A DNA stretch of 64,000 nt from JADJOM01 sp963817435 (GCA_963817435.1 CAWFNY010000002.1:682001-746000), one strand, 5' to 3'; shown: positions 1 to 8,548, counted from the first letter of the stretch. Made by a program: numbers and translations. The notes: generated by a model not told the origin, from the letters alone.

Positions 1-1
1 C

Positions 2-280
2 GACCGCTGTCTCGCCCGGGTCCTGGCCGCGGCGGAGTCGGCGGGCGCCACCGTGCTGGTCACCGCGGATCACGGCAACTGCGAGCAGATGATCGACCCG
101 GCGACCGGCGGCGTGCACACGGCGCACACCACCAACCCGGTCCCTCTGGTGGCGGTGCGGGCGGGCGCCACGGCCCTCCGCAGCGGCGGCGCGCTCCGCG
201 ACGTCGGCCCCACCGTGCTCAGGCTCCTCGGCATCGAGCCTCCTCCGGAGATGACCGGCCGGGACCTCCGCGTGATGTAG
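2..280 (+). CDS. gpmI: 2,3-bisphosphoglycerate-independent phosphoglycerate mutase, C-terminal part
   Basis: This is the C-terminal ~92 residues of a cofactor-independent phosphoglycerate mutase, the glycolytic enzyme that interconverts 3- and 2-phosphoglycerate. The frame is open from base 2, so the gene begins outside the window. The residues TADHGNCEQM carry the metal-binding Asp-His of the alkaline-phosphatase-like fold. They are followed by the family's usual HTxHTTNPVP loop and a terminal LGIxxPxEMTGR segment. It lies just upstream of an unrelated exported protein gene. The identification is firm; only the missing N-terminus is unseen. Confidence 0.93.
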   Translation, partial: DRCLARVLAAAESAGATVLVTADHGNCEQMIDPATGGVHTAHTTNPVPLVAVRAGATALRSGGALRDVGPTVLRLLGIEPPPEMTGRDLRVM

Positions 281-352
281 TTTCAGGTTCCCGGTGCCAT
301 GCGGCACAACCCGGAACTCGGAACTCCCCCCTCCCTCCCTTACTATTCCCGC

Positions 353-1072
353 ATGCATCGATTCCTCACGAGCACGCTGACCCTGTTGGTCCTGGCGGGC
401 CCCCTCGCGGCCCAGGTAGGCCATGCGCCCAACTCCTCGCCCTACCGGGACATTCCGCACGGCCGGTCCCTCTCGCTGCTCGTCGGGGATATCGGGGGCG
501 ATGGCGGGTCGATCGGCGTCGGTCCGCACCACGGCCAGAGCTACGGCGTGCGGTTCGACATTCGCGTCGGGGCGCCGATTCAGCTCGGCCTCGCGGTCGC
601 GCGCGGCGACCTGGAGCGGCTGGTCGTGAGCGCCTCGGACAGCGTGAACAATCGGGTCGACGGCCCGGTGAAGCAGGCCGTCACCATGGTGGAGCTCGCC
701 CTGCAGATCAATCTCACCGGCAAGAAGAGCTGGAACCGGCTCGCGCCCTTCATCGGCGGGTCGGCCGGTCTCATGGATGGCGCCGGGCTGCCGACGGCGG
801 TGAAGGACTCGAGCGGGTACAAGTTCGGCAGCAAGATCTATCTCGCGCCCGCGGTCGGGCTGAGGATCTTCCTGAGCAAGTCGCTGAACCTCCGGCTCGA
901 GGGGCGCCAGCTCTTCTGGAAGCTCAAGTATCCGATCGCCTACAACCTGGACCCGGCCGCTCAGCCCTCGGGCAACACGACCACACACCTGAACTCGGTG
1001 CTGCCGGGCAACAAGCGCGAGGAGTGGAGCGGTGCGCGCGAACTCCGGGCCGGACTCAGTTACTCGTTCTAG
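353..1072 (+). CDS. exported beta-barrel-like protein
   Basis: A 239-residue exported protein of unknown function. I place the start at the ATG at 353, because the residues from there (MHRFLTSTLTLLVLAGPLAA) form a clean signal peptide with an AxA-like cleavage site before QVG. An upstream in-frame start at 299 would bury this signal. The mature part alternates polar and hydrophobic residues and ends in an aromatic residue (LSYSF). That pattern is typical of small outer-membrane beta-barrels of the OmpA/OmpW type. No specific family is recognised. The outer-membrane location is inferred from the signal peptide and the C-terminal aromatic. Confidence 0.75.
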   Translation: MHRFLTSTLTLLVLAGPLAAQVGHAPNSSPYRDIPHGRSLSLLVGDIGGDGGSIGVGPHHGQSYGVRFDIRVGAPIQLGLAVARGDLERLVVSASDSVNNRVDGPVKQAVTMVELALQINLTGKKSWNRLAPFIGGSAGLMDGAGLPTAVKDSSGYKFGSKIYLAPAVGLRIFLSKSLNLRLEGRQLFWKLKYPIAYNLDPAAQPSGNTTTHLNSVLPGNKREEWSGARELRAGLSYSF

Positions 1073-1079
1073 CGGCCGC

Positions 1080-1496
1080 ATGCCGACGAGCCTGACGCGG
1101 GTGGTGCAGTTCCATGCGAGGCATCACCTCTGGATGGCGGACTGGCCGGCGGAGCGCAACCGGGCCGCGTTCGGGGCCCTCACGGAGTCCCACGCGCACG
1201 ACTACACCTGCGCGGTGACCGTGACGGGACCGGTGGACGCCCGCTCCGGCATGATCCTCGACCTCACCCAGCTCGACACCATTCTCGCCGAAGAGGTCCG
1301 CGCCCCCCTCGAGGGCCGCGATCTCAACCGCGACATCGCGGCATTCGCTGACGGCGCCCGGATCCCCACCTGCGAGGCCCTCGCCGAATACCTGTTTCGC
1401 CGCATCGCCGGACGGCTCCCCGGCGGCGTGCGCCTGACGCGGGTGCGGGTCGCCGAGGATCCGACGCTCCATGCCGACTGCACCGGGATCGACTGA
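1080..1496 (+). CDS. 6-carboxytetrahydropterin synthase / PTPS family protein
   Basis: A 138-residue protein of the 6-pyruvoyl-tetrahydropterin synthase/QueD family, which acts on dihydroneopterin triphosphate in queuosine or pterin synthesis. Visible family features are the first zinc His in FHARHH, the His pair in ESHAHDY, the MILDLTQLD segment and a C-terminal VxEDPTLHA region. The catalytic Cys that normally sits four residues before the His pair is Leu here. A Glu lies two residues before the pair, so the chemistry may differ, as in Cys-less PTPS variants. The ATG at 1080 follows the previous stop by a few bases. No other queuosine genes are nearby. Confidence 0.8.
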   Translation: MPTSLTRVVQFHARHHLWMADWPAERNRAAFGALTESHAHDYTCAVTVTGPVDARSGMILDLTQLDTILAEEVRAPLEGRDLNRDIAAFADGARIPTCEALAEYLFRRIAGRLPGGVRLTRVRVAEDPTLHADCTGID

Positions 1497-1618
1497 ACCG
1501 GACCGGTCACCGCGGGCGTCGATGTGCTGTTGTCCCGCCGGGCAGCCGTCTCCACGGTTCCAATGGCGGCCCCGTCCGTGACGGGCCGATCCTTCTCCCT
1601 CTCGACGGCGATGTCCCG

Positions 1619-2035
1619 ATGAGCGCTGACCGCGCCGCGCTGGGCGCGATACTGCGAGAGAGCCGGGTCATCGCCGTCGTGGGGCTCTCGCCGCGAACTT
1701 CCCGGCCCAGTCACGAGGTGGCCGCCTACCTGCAGGAGGCCGGCTACCGGATCGTGCCGGTACGGCCGGGCGGCGAGAGGATTCTCGGCGAGCCATCGTA
1801 TCCCGACCTGCGTTCGGCGGCGGCAGCGGGGCCGATCGACATCGTCAACATCTTCCGGCGATCCGACGCCGTGCCGGATCTGCTGGATGACCTCCTGATG
1901 CTGCACCCGCGGCTGGTGTGGATGCAGGTCGGCGTGATGCACGAGGAGGTCGCCGCCGCCCTCGAAGCAGCCGGCATTCCTGTGGTCATGAATCGTTGCC
2001 TCATGGTGGATCACCCATGGCTCACGAGCGACTGA
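1619..2035 (+). CDS. CoA-binding protein (YccU/CoA_binding_2 family)
   Basis: A 138-residue Rossmann-like CoA-binding protein. The N-terminal IAVVGLSPRTSRPSHEVA segment is the nucleotide-binding loop, and the GYRIVPVRPGG, YPDL and IDIVNIFRRSDAVP stretches are typical of the CoA_binding_2 family. The late conserved Cys in MNRCLMVDH is also present. These proteins bind CoA or acyl-CoA, but their cellular role is poorly defined. The stop codon overlaps the start of the next gene by one base (TGATG), so the two are probably translationally coupled. The family assignment is firm and the function is unknown. Confidence 0.85.
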   Translation: MSADRAALGAILRESRVIAVVGLSPRTSRPSHEVAAYLQEAGYRIVPVRPGGERILGEPSYPDLRSAAAAGPIDIVNIFRRSDAVPDLLDDLLMLHPRLVWMQVGVMHEEVAAALEAAGIPVVMNRCLMVDHPWLTSD

Positions 2036-2826
2036 TGCGCCGACTTGCCTGCCTCATCACCCTGCTCCTGGCACCGGCTGCCCTGGGCGCCCAGGCGACC
2101 GCCGACCAGGCGCGGCTGATGTTCACGGTCGGGGTCGGTGAGGCTACCGGAGGAGGAACACTCTGGCGCGTGAATCAGCCGTTCCTCTCCTCCCCCGGCG
2201 TCGCGGACACGCTCGACGTCGGACGCCACTTCCGGAACAGTCTCGACGTGGTCTTCTCCGGCACCTACTTTCCGGGCGAGCATCTCGGCTTCAACATCGA
2301 GGCGCAGCTCCTCGGACTCGGCACCCGCGACTCCTGCAGCCTGGTCGCGACCCAGGGCGCCCAGATCACCTCGGACGTGTGCAGTTCGCTCAACCACCGA
2401 ACCCGAAGCGCCACCTCGGCCGCGCTGTCCGCCGGGGCCGTCTACCGGGTGTGGAGTCATCAGGTGATCCACCCCTACGTCCGCGCCAATGTCGGCTTCG
2501 TGGTCACGCAGCAGAGCTTCATCAAGGCGTCAGGACAGCACGGCGATTCGATCACCGGAATCGCCGAAGTGCCGCTCTTCGACGATCGGACCGGAGCCAG
2601 CGTGCAGCCGTACTACTCTCTCGGGGGCGGCGTGGTCGCGGTGCTCGGGCACGGCTACCAGGTTCGCTTCGAAGTCCGTGACAACTGGGTGCGCATCCCC
2701 GCCATCACCGGGCCCACCATTCGTCAGGGCCTGATCCCCAGCAGCTCTCCAGTCGGCAAGCACCTCCTCAGCCTCATCATCGGGTTCGACGTCGTGCTCG
2801 AACGCAAACGCGGGAAGCGCTATTGA
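2035..2826 (+). CDS. exported outer-membrane beta-barrel-like protein
   Basis: A 263-residue exported protein. The ATG at 2035 overlaps the upstream stop and gives a strong signal peptide (MRRLACLITLLLAPAALGAQA). An alternative in-frame ATG at 2017 would only add six residues. The mature sequence has many amphipathic strands with Tyr/Phe/Val alternation and Gly turns, plus one Cys pair. It reads as a small beta-barrel or outer-membrane-like protein. Its tight overlap with mobA downstream may reflect shared transcription and not shared function. No specific family is recognised. Confidence 0.7.
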   Translation: MRRLACLITLLLAPAALGAQATADQARLMFTVGVGEATGGGTLWRVNQPFLSSPGVADTLDVGRHFRNSLDVVFSGTYFPGEHLGFNIEAQLLGLGTRDSCSLVATQGAQITSDVCSSLNHRTRSATSAALSAGAVYRVWSHQVIHPYVRANVGFVVTQQSFIKASGQHGDSITGIAEVPLFDDRTGASVQPYYSLGGGVVAVLGHGYQVRFEVRDNWVRIPAITGPTIRQGLIPSSSPVGKHLLSLIIGFDVVLERKRGKRY

Positions 2827-3434
2827 TCCGCGGGGCCATCATCGCCGGTGGCCAGGCCACCCGGTTCGGGGGCCGGCCCAAGGGCCTCGAGGCGGTCGGT
2901 GGCGTCCGGATCCTCGATCGGCTCGTGGCGGCCTTTGAAGAAGCCTTCAGCGTTGCGCCGATCCTCATCGCGAACGCCGCGGACGCTGCGACCTGGCGCC
3001 CTGACCTCCGCGTCGTGGCCGATGTCCGGCCCGGTATGGGGTCGCTCGGCGGGATCTATACCGCCATCCTGGCGGCGCCCGCCCCCGTGGTCCTCGCAGC
3101 CTGGGACATGCCCTTCGTTTCTACCGGTCTGCTCCGAGCGCTGGCGGATGGCCTGCGTGACGCCGACGCCTGCCTCCCCGAGAGCAATGGCCCCCGTGGC
3201 CTCGAACCGCTGTGCGCCGCCTACGGGCCGGCCTGCGGCCCGGCGATCGAGGCCTCCCTGGAGGCGGGGGATCTCCGGGCCGTCGGCTTCCATGATCGGA
3301 TCAAAGTCGGTATCCTCTCCACCACGCGGGTGCGCACGCTTGGGGACCCGGCGGCGCTTTTCTTCAACGTGAACACCGCTGACGACCTCGCGGAGGCTGA
3401 CCGGCTGTGGCGGAGACTCGAATCCTCTCGGTGA
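2823..3434 (+). CDS. mobA: molybdenum cofactor guanylyltransferase MobA
   Basis: A 203-residue enzyme that transfers GMP from GTP to molybdopterin to make the bis-MGD cofactor in the cytoplasm. The N-terminal nucleotidyltransferase signature AGGQATRFGGRPKGLE is intact. The DVRPGMGSLGGIYTA segment and the metal-binding Asp in LAAWDMPFVS are also family hallmarks. The only plausible start is a TTG at 2823, which overlaps the previous stop (TTGA). The gene overlaps mobB by about 28 bases and is followed by moeA, so the three form a molybdenum cofactor cluster. Confidence 0.92.
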   Translation: MIRGAIIAGGQATRFGGRPKGLEAVGGVRILDRLVAAFEEAFSVAPILIANAADAATWRPDLRVVADVRPGMGSLGGIYTAILAAPAPVVLAAWDMPFVSTGLLRALADGLRDADACLPESNGPRGLEPLCAAYGPACGPAIEASLEAGDLRAVGFHDRIKVGILSTTRVRTLGDPAALFFNVNTADDLAEADRLWRRLESSR

Positions 3435-3934
3435 TAGGCAGAAAACACGCCGGCAAGACCACCCTCCTGGTCGCGCTGGCGGCCGAGTACACACGCAAGG
3501 GCCGGCGTGTGATGACGATCAAGCACGCGACCCACCCCACCTCCGTGGACCAGCCGGAGAGCGACAGCTACCGGCATTTTCACGAGGGCAAGGCGGAGCG
3601 CACACTGCTGGTGACGCCGGATCTCCGGGTGTGCTTCGAGCGCCGCGCCGACACCACCGATCCCATCACCCTCGCGCGGCAGTATTTCGACGGGGCCGAC
3701 ATCGTGCTCGTGGAAGGGTTCAAGTCGGCGCCGATACCGAAGATCGAGGTCTTCCGGCGCGAGGTGGGCGGCGCACCGATCTTCGCACCCGACGCGCCCA
3801 ACGCCGCGGAGTGGGTGGCGATCGTCACCGACGACGATCGCTACGAGGCCCCCTGCCCCGTGCTCCGCTTCCGCGACACCATGTGGATGCAGCTGCTCGC
3901 CAACCTGGGGTGGGACCGGGCGAAGGTGCTCTGA
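3407..3934 (+). CDS. mobB: molybdopterin-guanine dinucleotide biosynthesis protein MobB
   Basis: A 175-residue P-loop GTPase that assists MobA in guanine dinucleotide attachment. The Walker A motif is GRKHAGKTT near residue 11. The IKHATH motif, the Arg/His-rich SDSYRHF stretch and the Walker-B-like IVLVEGFK are classical for MobB. The start is a GTG at 3407 inside the mobA 3' end. Pairing with mobA and moeA supports the assignment, although the molybdoenzyme served by this cofactor is not in the window. Confidence 0.92.
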   Translation: MAETRILSVIGRKHAGKTTLLVALAAEYTRKGRRVMTIKHATHPTSVDQPESDSYRHFHEGKAERTLLVTPDLRVCFERRADTTDPITLARQYFDGADIVLVEGFKSAPIPKIEVFRREVGGAPIFAPDAPNAAEWVAIVTDDDRYEAPCPVLRFRDTMWMQLLANLGWDRAKVL

Positions 3935-4022
3935 CCACGAGTCCCGAGTACCGGGTTCGTACGGGCGACCTCACGACATCCGAGACTCGGCAGGCGACAC
4001 TCGGAATCCGGATGCTCTGCTG
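3935..4022 (+). repeat. intergenic repeat-like segment before moeA
   Basis: This gap between mobB and moeA holds a short motif (GAGTCCCGAGTACCGGG at about 3940-3956) followed by two related GAGACTCGG / ACACTCGGAATCCGG echoes. Similar GAGTTCCG-type motifs occur near 309-325 (reverse strand) and 50708-50740. I read it as one copy of a degenerate dispersed intergenic repeat; no function is visible. Confidence 0.35.
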
Positions 4023-5276
4023 ATGACCGCCCCGCTGCTTCCGCGCGACGCCGCGCTCCTGATCCTCGCCCACATCCAGCGGCAGCCGGCGCTCCGGGTT
4101 CCGCTGGACGATGCGCTCGACGGTGTCCTCGCCGAACCGGTGGTCAGTCCGCTCGACATTCCCGCCTGGACCAACTCCGCCATGGATGGCTATGCCGCCC
4201 GGGCGGACGACGTGCGCGGCGCCAGCGAGGCAGCGCCGAAGCGGCTCCGCGTCATTGAGCAGATTCCCGCCGGCACCTTTCCCCAGCGACCAATTGAACC
4301 CGGTACCTGCGCCCGCATCTTCACCGGCGCGCCCCTGCCCGCCGGTGCGGACAGCGTGATCCGCCAGGAGGACACCGACGAAGGCGCCGAGACCGTCACG
4401 ATCGTGAAGGATCGCGACATGGGCGTGAACATCCGCCGGGTCGGCGAGGATATTCGGAAGGGGGTGACGGTGCTGGAGGCCGGCGCGGAGCTGGGCCCGG
4501 CCGAGCTGGGCGTGCTCGCCTCGCTGGCCGTGGCCAACCCCCTCATTTATCGCCAGCCGCGGGTGGCCATCCTCGGCAGCGGGGACGAAATCGTCGACAT
4601 CGACCAGCCCGATGAAATCCTGAGCGGGCGCAAGACCGCCAGCTCGAACACCCACACCCTGGTGGCCCTCGTGCGCCGAGCAGGCGCGGTGCCGGTGAAT
4701 CTCGGCATCGCCCGCGACACGCCGGAGAGCCTCCACGCCCTGTTCACCCGCGCCCTCGAGTGCGATCTGATCGTGACCACCGCCGGCATCAGTGTCGGCG
4801 AGCACGACCACGTGCGGACCGTGCTGGCCCGGCTCGGCGCCGACCTCAAGTTCTGGAAGATTCGCATGCGGCCCGGGGCACCGGTCGGCTTCGGCCTGGT
4901 AGGCGCCGTTCCCTGGATCGGCCTGCCCGGCAACCCGGTGAGCACCATGGTGACCTTCGAGCTGTTCGTCAGGCCCGCGATCAGGGCGCTGGCCGGACGC
5001 CGCCTGGCCTTCCGCCGCTCGGTGGACGTCCGGGTCGCGGAGCCGATCAAGCTCGGACCCCGGCTGCAGCACTTCCTGCGTGCCGTCGCGAGCCCCGGCA
5101 CGGAGCTGCCGGAGGTCCGGCTGACCGGCCCCCAGGGATCGGGGATCCTGACGTCGATGGTGAAGGCGAACGCGCTGCTGGTCATTCCAGAGGGCCAGTT
5201 CGAGACGCCGGCCGGCAGCATTGCCCGCGCGATCATCCTCGACGATCCGGCCCATCAGGCCGAGCCGGCCTTCTGA
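4023..5276 (+). CDS. moeA: molybdopterin molybdenumtransferase MoeA
   Basis: A 417-residue enzyme that inserts molybdate into adenylylated molybdopterin. The N-terminal substrate region includes PAWTNSAMDGYA. The ARIFTGAPLPAGADSVIRQED stretch is the MoeA hallmark. The central MoCF-binding domain has TTAGISVGEHDH, followed by KIRMRPGAPVGFG and the PWIGLPGNPVS motif. A beta-barrel domain closes the protein. The length is normal for the family. It follows mobB after 88 bases and probably shares its transcript. Confidence 0.95.
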   Translation: MTAPLLPRDAALLILAHIQRQPALRVPLDDALDGVLAEPVVSPLDIPAWTNSAMDGYAARADDVRGASEAAPKRLRVIEQIPAGTFPQRPIEPGTCARIFTGAPLPAGADSVIRQEDTDEGAETVTIVKDRDMGVNIRRVGEDIRKGVTVLEAGAELGPAELGVLASLAVANPLIYRQPRVAILGSGDEIVDIDQPDEILSGRKTASSNTHTLVALVRRAGAVPVNLGIARDTPESLHALFTRALECDLIVTTAGISVGEHDHVRTVLARLGADLKFWKIRMRPGAPVGFGLVGAVPWIGLPGNPVSTMVTFELFVRPAIRALAGRRLAFRRSVDVRVAEPIKLGPRLQHFLRAVASPGTELPEVRLTGPQGSGILTSMVKANALLVIPEGQFETPAGSIARAIILDDPAHQAEPAF

Positions 5277-6313
5277 AGCATCTTCTGCCGTGCGCCTTCC
5301 TGCTGTTCGGCGCGGCGCCCCTCGCCGGCCAGGGACAGGTGGTGTCCGATTCGGTGCGGTCTCCCGCCCTGGAAGGGAACCGGCTCGGCGATAGCCCGGT
5401 CCGGCCACTGCTCGTCTATCTGCCGCCCAGTTATGCAGAGGACGTCACGCGCCGGTATCCCGCGCTCTATCTGCTGCATGGATTCGGTGGCTCGCCGGCG
5501 GCGTGGGTCAACGGGCAATACCAGGGCCTGATGCTCGGCCGTATGATGGACAGCCTCATTGCGGCACAGGCGGTGAAGGAGTTCATCATCGTCATGCCGG
5601 ATGGCGCGAATGCGCTGGGGGGCAGCGTATTCACCAACTCGGCCACCACCGGTGACTGGGAGACCTACCTGATCCGCGACGTGGTGCGATACGTCGACCA
5701 GCACTACCGGACCATCCGCCGGGCCCCGAGCCGCGGCATCGCCGGCCATTCGATGGGCGCCGGAGCCGCGCTCCGGATCGCGATGCGCTACCCGGGCGGT
5801 TTCGGGGCGGTGTACGCCATGAGCCCCAACGCGGAACTCCCCTGCGCGAACATCTCCGCCGCGGACCGCGGCACGCTGCTCGGGCTCTCCCGCCGTTCGC
5901 AGGCCGACTCGATCTCGGGCTGGTCGCGGGTCTGCCTCGGCTACGCCGCCGCGTGGAGCCCCGATTCGGCCCGGCCGCCGTTCTACGCCGACCTGCCATT
6001 TCATCGCGCAGGCGCCGCCGTCGAGCCGGACAGCGGCGTCATCGAGCGGTGGCGCGGCTGGCGGCTGATCGACATGGCACCGCGCTACCGCGAAGGGCTG
6101 GTACGGCTCCGCGGTATCGCGTTCGACGTCGGTACCGCCGATGGCTACGCCCGGGGCGTCGCGGAGTTCGACAGCCTGCTCACGCGACTCCGTGTCAGGC
6201 ATCAGTACCGGACCTACGACGGTGATCACTCGAACCAGGTCGGCCGCCGCGTCGTCGAGGCGCTCCTGCCATGGTTCTCCGGCATCCTGAATTTCGAGCC
6301 TGAGGGGATGTGA
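5273..6313 (+). CDS. exported alpha/beta-hydrolase esterase (esterase D type)
   Basis: A ~346-residue secreted serine esterase related to the putative-esterase (EstD/antigen 85) family. The nucleophile elbow GHSMG sits in RGIAGHSMGAGAAL. An oxyanion-type LLHGFGG lies near residue 65, and the catalytic His is probably in YDGDHSNQVG near the C-terminus. The N-terminus (LLPCAFLLFGAAPLAGQ) is a signal peptide. No ATG or GTG is available in frame. The likely start is a CTG at 5273 overlapping the moeA stop, so the start is uncertain. The substrate is unknown. Confidence 0.8.
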   Translation: MKHLLPCAFLLFGAAPLAGQGQVVSDSVRSPALEGNRLGDSPVRPLLVYLPPSYAEDVTRRYPALYLLHGFGGSPAAWVNGQYQGLMLGRMMDSLIAAQAVKEFIIVMPDGANALGGSVFTNSATTGDWETYLIRDVVRYVDQHYRTIRRAPSRGIAGHSMGAGAALRIAMRYPGGFGAVYAMSPNAELPCANISAADRGTLLGLSRRSQADSISGWSRVCLGYAAAWSPDSARPPFYADLPFHRAGAAVEPDSGVIERWRGWRLIDMAPRYREGLVRLRGIAFDVGTADGYARGVAEFDSLLTRLRVRHQYRTYDGDHSNQVGRRVVEALLPWFSGILNFEPEGM

Positions 6314-7482
6314 CCGACCGTCTGGCGCTCTACGCGGTCACCGCGCCGGGCCTGGAAGTCCACACCGCCGGAGAACTCACCAGGCTCGGCATCACCCCGA
6401 TGGAGACGGAGCCCGGCGGCGTGGCGTTCGAAGGCACGCTGGATGACCTCGCCCGCTGCAATCTCTGGCTCCGTACCGCGAGCCGAGTCCTGGTGCGTCT
6501 CGGTGCCTTCAACGCGCGGGCCCTCGGGGAACTCGAGCGCAAGGCACTCGCCCTGCCCTGGCGCGACTGGCTCCCGGCGAAGACGGCCGTCAGCGTCCGC
6601 GTCACCTGCAGGAAATCCCGGCTCTACCATCAGAAGGCGGTCGCGGAGCGGATCATCGCCGCCTGCGGCGGCATCGCGTGCCCGGCAACCGGGGACGCGG
6701 AAGAGGCCGAGGACAGCGACGGCCAGCTCATCGTCGTGCGGCTCTTCCGTGATGTCTGCACCATCAGCCTCGACAGCTCGGGGACACTCCTGCACCGGCG
6801 TGGCTATCGCCTGGCGGTCGCAAAAGCGCCGCTGCGGGAGACTCTCGCCGCGGGCCTGCTGCTCGAGAGCGGATGGAGTCCGGAGGCGCCGCTGCTGGAT
6901 CCGTTCTGCGGATCAGGCACCATCCCGATCGAGGCGGCGCTGCTGGCCCGGCGCATTCCTCCTGGCCTCGACCGCGACTTCGCGTTTCTCCACTGGCCCG
7001 GGGCCGACCGGTCCCGGTGGCGCGCCCTGCTGGACGCGGCGCGTGCGGGCGTGCTGCCGCGCGCCCCCGCGCCGATCGTGGGCGCGGACCGGGATGCCGG
7101 CGCGATCGAGGCCGCCATCGCCAACGCGGAGCGAGCTGGTGTGGCCCACGATATCACCTGGCGGCAGGCCGCAGTCTCCTCCCTGGAACCGCCTGCGGGC
7201 ATCGGTGCGCTGGTCTCGAATCCACCGTACGGCATGCGGGTGAGCGAAGGCCGTGAGTTGCGTGACCTGTTTGCCCGGCTGGGGACCATCGCACGGGAGC
7301 GGCTGCCCGGCTGGCGGATCACGCTGCTGCTGCCGGAGGCACCGCTCGAACGCGCCACCGGACTGCGCTTCGGACCGCCGCTGCACACCAGGAACGGCGG
7401 GCTCGCGGTGCGGATGCTCACGGCCGAAGTGCCCCGGCGCGAAGAACCCGCCGAAGAAATTCATAGAACAGGCCGCCGTTGA
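6310..7482 (+). CDS. THUMP-domain class I SAM-dependent RNA methyltransferase
   Basis: A 390-residue RNA N2-guanosine methyltransferase of the YpsC/RlmL-N/Trm14 type. The N-terminal ~160 residues form the ferredoxin-like and THUMP RNA-binding region. The C-terminal half has the SAM site DPFCGSGTIPIEAALLARR, the acidic GADRDAGAI loop and the catalytic SNPPYGMR motif. The length matches the single-domain YpsC/RlmL-N group; the fused RlmKL form would be longer. It starts at a GTG overlapping the esterase stop. Whether the target is 23S rRNA G2445 or a tRNA cannot be told from sequence alone. Confidence 0.88.
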   Translation: MTDRLALYAVTAPGLEVHTAGELTRLGITPMETEPGGVAFEGTLDDLARCNLWLRTASRVLVRLGAFNARALGELERKALALPWRDWLPAKTAVSVRVTCRKSRLYHQKAVAERIIAACGGIACPATGDAEEAEDSDGQLIVVRLFRDVCTISLDSSGTLLHRRGYRLAVAKAPLRETLAAGLLLESGWSPEAPLLDPFCGSGTIPIEAALLARRIPPGLDRDFAFLHWPGADRSRWRALLDAARAGVLPRAPAPIVGADRDAGAIEAAIANAERAGVAHDITWRQAAVSSLEPPAGIGALVSNPPYGMRVSEGRELRDLFARLGTIARERLPGWRITLLLPEAPLERATGLRFGPPLHTRNGGLAVRMLTAEVPRREEPAEEIHRTGRR

Positions 7483-7514
7483 CCTGACTCGCATAGGCAT
7501 TTACACTTTCTGCC

Positions 7515-7634
7515 CTGAAGGGGAGTAGCTGATCCGCCGAATGGCGGACGGCCCATCGTCAGGACTGCCGGGAGACCCCCGGCACGGTGCGGCCGGGTGG
7601 ATGGGTAAACCCATTTACAACGCGAGACCTTCAC
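7515..7634 (+). promoter_or_regulatory. yybP-ykoY manganese riboswitch aptamer
   Basis: The leader contains the two conserved ends of the yybP-ykoY Mn2+ aptamer: a 5' TGAAGGGGAGTAGCTG element at 7516-7531 and a 3' GCGAGACCTTCA element at 7622-7633. GAAGG and CCTTC form stem P1. Between them are hairpins (CCGCCGAATGGCGG, CCGGGAGACCCCCGG, ATGGGTAAACCCAT), as expected of this family. It precedes htpX and terC; TerC-family genes are classic targets of this riboswitch. Confidence 0.9.
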
Positions 7635-7699
7635 TGGAGGTGACGTCGCCGGGCATGCCGGCGGCGCCGCCACTCGGTGAAGGTCTCGCTGTTATTTTG
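7622..7699 (+). terminator. riboswitch-controlled intrinsic terminator
   Basis: The 13-base aptamer 3' strand GCGAGACCTTCAC (7622-7634) is perfectly complementary to GTGAAGGTCTCGC (7677-7689), which is followed by TGTTATTTT. The long hairpin would terminate transcription. It competes with aptamer stem P1 for the same bases, so Mn2+ binding should prevent the terminator and switch htpX-terC on. Confidence 0.8.
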
Positions 7700-7708
7700 G
7701 AGGGTGCT

Positions 7709-8548
7709 ATGAACAACCTGAAGACTGCAATCCTGATGGCCGGCCTCGTGGCCCTGCTGATGGCGGCGGGCCAGCTGCTCGGCGGCGCCAACGGCCTGAT
7801 CCTCGGCTCGGTGCTCGGCCTGGGCATGAACTTCGTGATGTACTTCTTCTCGGACAGCATGGTGCTCCGGATGTACGGCGCGCAGGTCGTCACCGAGGCG
7901 GAGGCGCCGGAGCTCTACCGCATGGTGGACCGGCTGCGCCAGCGTGCCGGACTGCCGATGCCCGTCGTCGCCGTCGCTCCGCACGACCAGCCCAACGCCT
8001 TCGCCACCGGACGCAGCCCCCGCAAGGCGGTCGTGGCCGTCACGACCGGCATCCTGCGCGCCATGCCGCAGGAGGAACTCGAGGGCGTGATCGCGCACGA
8101 GCTGGCGCACGTCAAGAATCGCGACATGCTCACCACCACCATCGCGGCGGGCATGGCCGGCATGATCAGCAATCTCCCCTGGCTCCTGATGTTTGCCGGC
8201 GGCTCGCGCGACGATGAGGGGCGGCATCCGCTCGCCGAGATCGGGCTCATGCTGCTCGCGCCGATCGCGGCCATGCTGATCCAGTTCGCCATCTCGCGGC
8301 AGCGCGAGTTCGAGGCGGACCGCGTCGGCGCGGAGATCCTCGGACGGTCGCTGCCGCTGGCCCGCGCGCTGACGCGCATGGACGCCATGGCGCACCAGAT
8401 TCCGATGCACATCGCGCCCGCGGCCGCTCCCCTCGCGCAGGTGAACCCGCTGGCCGCGATGGGTGGCGGGGTGATGAGCTGGTTCAGCACTCACCCGCCA
8501 ATCGAGGAGCGGGTCGCCCGCCTCGAGGCGATGGCGCTGGCGCGCTGA
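7709..8548 (+). CDS. htpX: zinc metalloprotease HtpX
   Basis: A 279-residue membrane zinc protease of the M48B family that degrades damaged membrane proteins. Two N-terminal transmembrane segments (about residues 7-50) precede the catalytic HELAH motif in GVIAHELAHVKNRD. Two further hydrophobic segments follow, along with the third zinc ligand Glu in REFEADRVGAEI. The ATG at 7709 has a TTTTGGAGGG ribosome site immediately downstream of the riboswitch terminator; an upstream in-frame start would translate the riboswitch and is rejected. It is co-transcribed with terC, which starts directly after its stop. The leader implies Mn-dependent expression. Confidence 0.95.
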   Translation: MNNLKTAILMAGLVALLMAAGQLLGGANGLILGSVLGLGMNFVMYFFSDSMVLRMYGAQVVTEAEAPELYRMVDRLRQRAGLPMPVVAVAPHDQPNAFATGRSPRKAVVAVTTGILRAMPQEELEGVIAHELAHVKNRDMLTTTIAAGMAGMISNLPWLLMFAGGSRDDEGRHPLAEIGLMLLAPIAAMLIQFAISRQREFEADRVGAEILGRSLPLARALTRMDAMAHQIPMHIAPAAAPLAQVNPLAAMGGGVMSWFSTHPPIEERVARLEAMALAR

